From assembly GCA_946811185.2 (NCBI GenBank), contig OX328111.1, positions 40,660,388 to 40,724,387 on the forward strand: a DNA stretch of 64,000 nucleotides, read 5' to 3'. Numbering within the stretch: position 1 is the stretch's first letter; every line of letters begins with the position of its first letter. Origin of the DNA: Hippopus hippopus. Its lineage: Eukaryota > Mollusca > Bivalvia > Cardiida > Cardiidae. The position numbers and the translations under genes are program-made. Shown piece by piece: positions 43,201-49,200 of the stretch. A model generated the notes under the pieces. That model was not told where the DNA came from. It saw only the letters and a list, made by a program, of their open reading frames with translations, and searched no databases.

Positions 43201-46200
43201 CCAGGGATCGAACCCTGGACCCAGTGTTCTAAAGTCCTGCACGCTACCGACTGAGCTATCGGGGCTCGGCAAACAAACCAGCCTTAAATTTTACTGGATG
43301 GGGAGTTACTGATAAATGGTCACACCATTTGATCAGTACTCTTAAGGGTTAACTCTTTACCAAATAACAAAATTGAAAGCATATGAAGATGATAAAGTCT
43401 ATGTGACAGCTTAATTCTTCATCAAACAGCTCTTTGTTTAGCAACCCTGAGAAAGAAGGCTTTTGAAAACATTTTGGGAAAAGGAGAAAATGCTGGTTAC
43501 CAGCATTTTCTCCTTTTCCCGAAATTTTTTCTACTCTATCACAAAGAAATTCTCGTCATCTGAGGCACTTTCTTTATTTTTCCTGTCTACTTTCAGTTCG
43601 GAAAAGCATTAAATTTGGCTGTTTCATGAAGAGCAAACATGACAGGACACATCCTTTTTTCTATGTTCATTTAACGACATACCTTGAATAGTGTAGGTTT
43701 TTCCAGAGCTTGTAACACCATATGAGAACACGAGACAGTTCTGACCATCAATAAAATCCTTCACCAAGTCTAGCATAGTAGAATTGAAGAATTCCTTTTG
43801 GGAAGTGTCCTCTTTGAATATGTGAGAGAACGTAAACTTGTTGGTTGTTATGCTGGTTTTGGCAGGTCCTCGTGCAGCTTTCTTGTAGTAATGGGAATCC
43901 TTCGGAGCCACAGTATTCAGGACATAGTCACTCTCAACGTCTAAACAACCCTGACAACGATTAAAATAAATGACAATGTGGGGTCTTTTCTAGGATGAGC
44001 AATTGCAGGACTCACACTAACTTTTTTCAGACCCAGCATAAATTCAGACCCAATCCTTGACAGTCCCACATGAAAAATAAACAATGAAAAAAGCCCCAAA
44101 ACAAAGAATTTACTCTTGCCTCGCAGAAAATACTGCTGTTTTGTATAAAAGGGCATAATTGCAAAAGCTGTTTTCAAAGCATAGCATGTCCATTAAAGTA
44201 ACCTCCCTTGACAGAGAGTGGATCAAAACAGCCACTATCCAAAACAGCTCACTTTTCTGGATACTGTTCGAAATTGTCTCCGCTATTCTTTTAAAATCAA
44301 CCCTAATTTTTTGTTGGAGGGCAAAAAAAAAAAAATGCTCCCTCATTTTCAGTTTCTAGAATAGACAATTCAATGCCTGACTGTGTATGGCTTGTCGCTT
44401 GTCATACTATTAAGTATGAATAGTAGAGTCTGCATACCTCATGATGTTGATCAATTTGCAGTGGCAATCCAGATGTCTGCTACAAGTCGGTTTAAATTTC
44501 ATGTTGTTAAATGTTAAACTCACAAAATGAACAAAAATAGAAAAGAAATACTTCTTTCAAGGTATACCCATGTCATTAATTTTCATATAAATACAAGACA
44601 ATTTCAGATTTCAAGAGCTTTATTGAGTAATCAATATCAGTTTGATCAGAAGCAAAATAATAACAAAAGACTGTCTAGTCATATTATACTACAGAATTAC
44701 ATCCTTGTGTATAATAAAATGTCAAGACCAGTCTCCCTTTAAAATATCAACCCTTAGAACACCAAATAAACCCAACAGACATTTTCAGTTAAAAAATAAG
44801 AACCAGATCATTGAAATTTCCTAGTTCCTTTTGACTATACAGAGGAGGCAAAGGAGACGGTGTAGATTAAGATCAGACTGCATGTTTAAAACATGCAATC
44901 TGATCTTGATCTACACTGACTGCAAAAGTATCTACAGTCATGAAAGGTGCTTTATGGGTTAACAGCAAATTTTACATCTACAGACTACCCCAACAACATT
45001 TGAATCATTTTAAGGTGTCTCAGTTTTAATCTAAATTATGCTCTGTTAGTTATAGTCATAAACAAATGCTTCTGAGAATGATCCTGGCAAAAAAAATGGC
45101 AGATCTCGATCCTCCACGGGATTAATATCCCACCCTTATTTACAGCAGCTATGAAGTATCATATACTAACAGTGATGTCGCAATTACCGGACATAAATGA
45201 GCCTTGCTCTGGCAAATGGGGGCTGAATGCATCTCCATGATACATTTTACCACACAAGCCATCTTGTAAGGCCTAAAAAAAAATATGTGTTTAGGGTTTC
45301 CCTACCTTACCTAGAAAATGCTGCAGACCCTAAGCTTTTTACGCTACAACTGAAAAAAACATATTTATCGGTTGTGATTACAGTACATGGTCCATGTAAA
45401 AAGTTTCTAGAAAAAAAAAAAAGAAATTCCTACCTACCCTACCTACAGCATCTCGGATCGAAACCCTAAAGACAGATATTTTTTTGTTAGGCCTAATTAT
45501 AATGGCTCTATAAACTCCATTGTGAATAACGAATGACTGAATCATAAGGTACACAGGTCCTTTGACACGCAGGAAATTGACCAGTAGCACAAAGTTTTGA
45601 TCCAGGTCAGTCTGTGCAGGCTGACCTGGGTGGATACTTTTTGCAGATGCATTAAGCCCTCTTTTCACAGAACATGGCTAAAATACTTTTAAAATGTACC
45701 TGCACCCCACAAACTTTCAATGAAAAATCAACCCCCACGTACCCACATATTTCAAATGTCAGAGATTATCCACCAACAAAACTTTAATTGCTTTTAATTC
45801 CTATCTCAAGCAAGACCTTTTTGCCCTGACCAAGGACACAGATTTTATCATATAATGAATTATTTAGTCTATTTACCTGTGACTCATTTCTTTCAATTTC
45901 TTCTTCAGAAAATGGACGGATCCTCAAATATACTTTCATATGTTCAGACACAGGTGGATCTAAAACACTTGGTCTTCTAAAGTCATCTGGAAATATGAAA
46001 TAATTGTTTTTTTCACCTTCATGAATGAAACTATGCTATTACACTCTTTAACTTTGAAGTGGTAAGGTTGAGCTGGTACATTTGAATATGCTATAATTAA
46101 TTCAGTAGCAACATTTAGAGAAGAATTAACAATCTAGGCATACCCATATACCTATGAAAGATCATTGCTATCATGGTTTCATTTCATTCTCTGGGTATTA

Positions 46201-49200
46201 AATCAATGTCAGATAAATATATAAAATGTTGAAGCCTCGAAGGGTAAAAATTTAAAATAAGCATGTATATGTCGTAGGCCAGTTAAGAATTTAGTCAAAT
46301 TCTGAATCTGGCTAGTCCAGATAGAAATTCCTATTTTGACTAGGCCAGATAAGAATTCTTATTTGGTCTAGCCAGATTCCGGATCTGGCTGAGATAGGAA
46401 TTCTTATCTGGCTAGACCAATTCTGAAAATGTTATGACTTCTACATGCTCTTTTGGAAACGAAACGCTTAATAATTTGTCCTTGGCCATATGTGTCACTA
46501 AAATCAATTGCATTTTGCTGCAATAGAGATCAAACAGACAAAACAGAAAGTCATTACAGCGCTGTAGCTTTGCTACCAGAAAATTCATGATGGACTTAAG
46601 ATGGTGTGGCACACAATAAATGTCTCAATATGAAAAGAAAGCACCACAAACGTCTCGTTATTAAGACTAGGTTTGACACTAGCGCCAGTCCGTCAGCCCA
46701 AGGCCAGTGATTTTTAACGAGGACTGACAGTAGGCCCTTTTTTGCTTGTCTGTCAGACCTGTTGTTTTTTTGAGTGACTTCAAGGTCTACATGTTTGCGA
46801 GAATACCTGCCATACTTTGCCTACCACTATCCAGTTAAAATATATCTAATGCACTTGTTTACGCCATTGGGATGTAAAATCATTCAACCTGCTTAATTGG
46901 AAATACCCGTATGCAAAAATCGAGGCCACCATATGCACGGGACATTGCGATTTTTATAACTGGCCTATCGTAATTAGTATTTCTTGTTTTTTCATATGAG
47001 CAGGGTTTTAGTCTGACAGTTCCTTTTGGAAGTCCTTGGGACTCGACTTCTATGATTATGGGAGTCCTGGCTTAAAAATTGGGCGTCCCTTGGTTGTACA
47101 AATTTGAATAACAAGACAAGACCATTATACTGTTTAGTGTTGTATCTCAATAATACTGTCTGAACATGATTCGGCAGAGCTAGATGATTCTTGGGTACGA
47201 ACATTTTTCTTAAAACTTTTATTAAAAAACGATCGTTGCTGGGACATCTTGGTTTGCAGACACAATTTTTAACACTGCGTCAGCACAAACAACTTTTAGG
47301 GGTTCGGTTACGTAAGTTTTGGGAGTGCTGCTTACCTTATTTCTGCGTGCGAGACACAGAAAATGTGCGTCTGTTAAAACCCTGTATGAGAATTTACCAC
47401 AATGAATATACCACAATCTCTTTTTTTTAAAGTGAGTTGTCTTCCGTTCTGATAATAAATCAGATGAGAGTCATATTAAAGTTTAGCATGTGAATGCTCT
47501 AATTTTATCCTCAAATGGTAAGACTTTTACATAACAAAGATTATTTTTGCAACCTTGGATTATTTCAAACACCTCCTACGTCACCCTTTCTCAACTGTTT
47601 GACCTTGTTACACAATCATGTGGCTATATTTTGTATTTTGTCATTAATATAGATTAGTACAGATAACTGTCCCCAAAGATGATGTCACTTTTTGACTGGT
47701 CAACTCTGGTTACAGAGACAATCGAGACAAAACCAGCTGAAATCTCGGCACAGATTTTGTGCGAAAGTTTGAACCCTCATAATTTCACAAAACTAGGATC
47801 TGTACATACCTGTTGTTTGCGTATTCAATAATCCTTCATTTGAAATACAAATATTTTCAATCTAAACACTTAACATAAGAAAAAACAGTTCACTTCATCT
47901 GTTACTTGAGTAATTTACATTCCCGAAAACTCACAAAATGGCCGCCACATACGATAGATTTCTTCAGGTTTTTTCCCCTGAGATTTACATGTTGTAAGCA
48001 TGTTGTAAAAAGCTTCTAAAAGCTCTTAAGGTAATGAAAGGTTTAATAATTTAATATGTCTTTGGTCATGTTTGTTAAGTAAAAAGTTAATTGTATTTCA
48101 CTGCAATACAGATTAAACTGATGAAACAAAGTCAGTATAGCACTCTATCTTTGCTACCGGAAAATTTACAATGGACTTGAGACAGTAATGTGCACAATAA
48201 ATGTCCAAATATGAAAAAAATCACCGTATCATCTCATAATTGAGACTAGAACGTAGATTAGGCTACCTTCAGTCTGAAGGCTTGCTCCGATGTTATTTTT
48301 GTGAATTTGTCTCCGCAACCCTTCAGAGCAGCCCTTCTTCAAAAGTATCTGAAAATCTCAAAAATCTTACCGGTCATTTTTCAGTCGACTTAATGTGTCT
48401 TTAATCTGCTTGTCAGCTATGAAAATGGACATGAATCGATAGATAAATGATTTAACTTCACATTGACACCAAGTCTAGTGCAAAGTTTTCATTCATCCTT
48501 TTGTAATTTAACATTTATTTGATATAAGTACATCTGGCTAATTTGTAAACAAAAAGTCATTATAAATTGAGTTAACTGCACATGCGTGGTCAATTTGACT
48601 TGAAAAAATGATATTTTATGATTGGTAATTTAAGTGATAAATACAACTCCTCGTAAATGAAATACACCCAGTACATTTAGTACAGAAGCCGATAAATTGT
48701 GAAAAAAAAGAACTTTACTCAGGGTTCTCCCTAGGTCCAGAATCCCAAGAGTCATTGACTCTTGGGCCCATATTTTCAAGAGTCAAAATGGAATTTCCAA
48801 GAGTCTAATAGAAATGTCCAAGGGTCAAAATTATCACGGAGAGATATGGGTGAAATAATGAAAACTTTCCATTTATATTCTTTGTTTATGTAGAGAGTTG
48901 TTGGAATGAAGTGGACAGAAGAATTTCAGATTGCAGCCCTAGCATGCAATTCATCTTGATGAATAAATGGACACAAACAACTTTTGAACTGTTTACCAAA
49001 GAACAAAATCTTTTGACTAGATCATAATTATTTTAGACATTTGCCGACGACAATTCAAATGTGGCTGGAACGACTTGATTTGTCTTTCTTACCCCAGAAC
49101 ATTGTGGAAAAGGGAAAAAATAAAGGTCACATCCATTAAAGTGTTATTTCTTAAGATTTAAGTCTTCTTTTCTTGTCCAATTACTTTTTCTTTCACACTT

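Noticed and set aside
43199..43269. tRNA gene at the head of reverse SINE copies (also 7799, 19725, 60740 and 63410)
   Set aside because: A and B boxes are present but the acceptor stem does not pair and SINE bodies follow directly.
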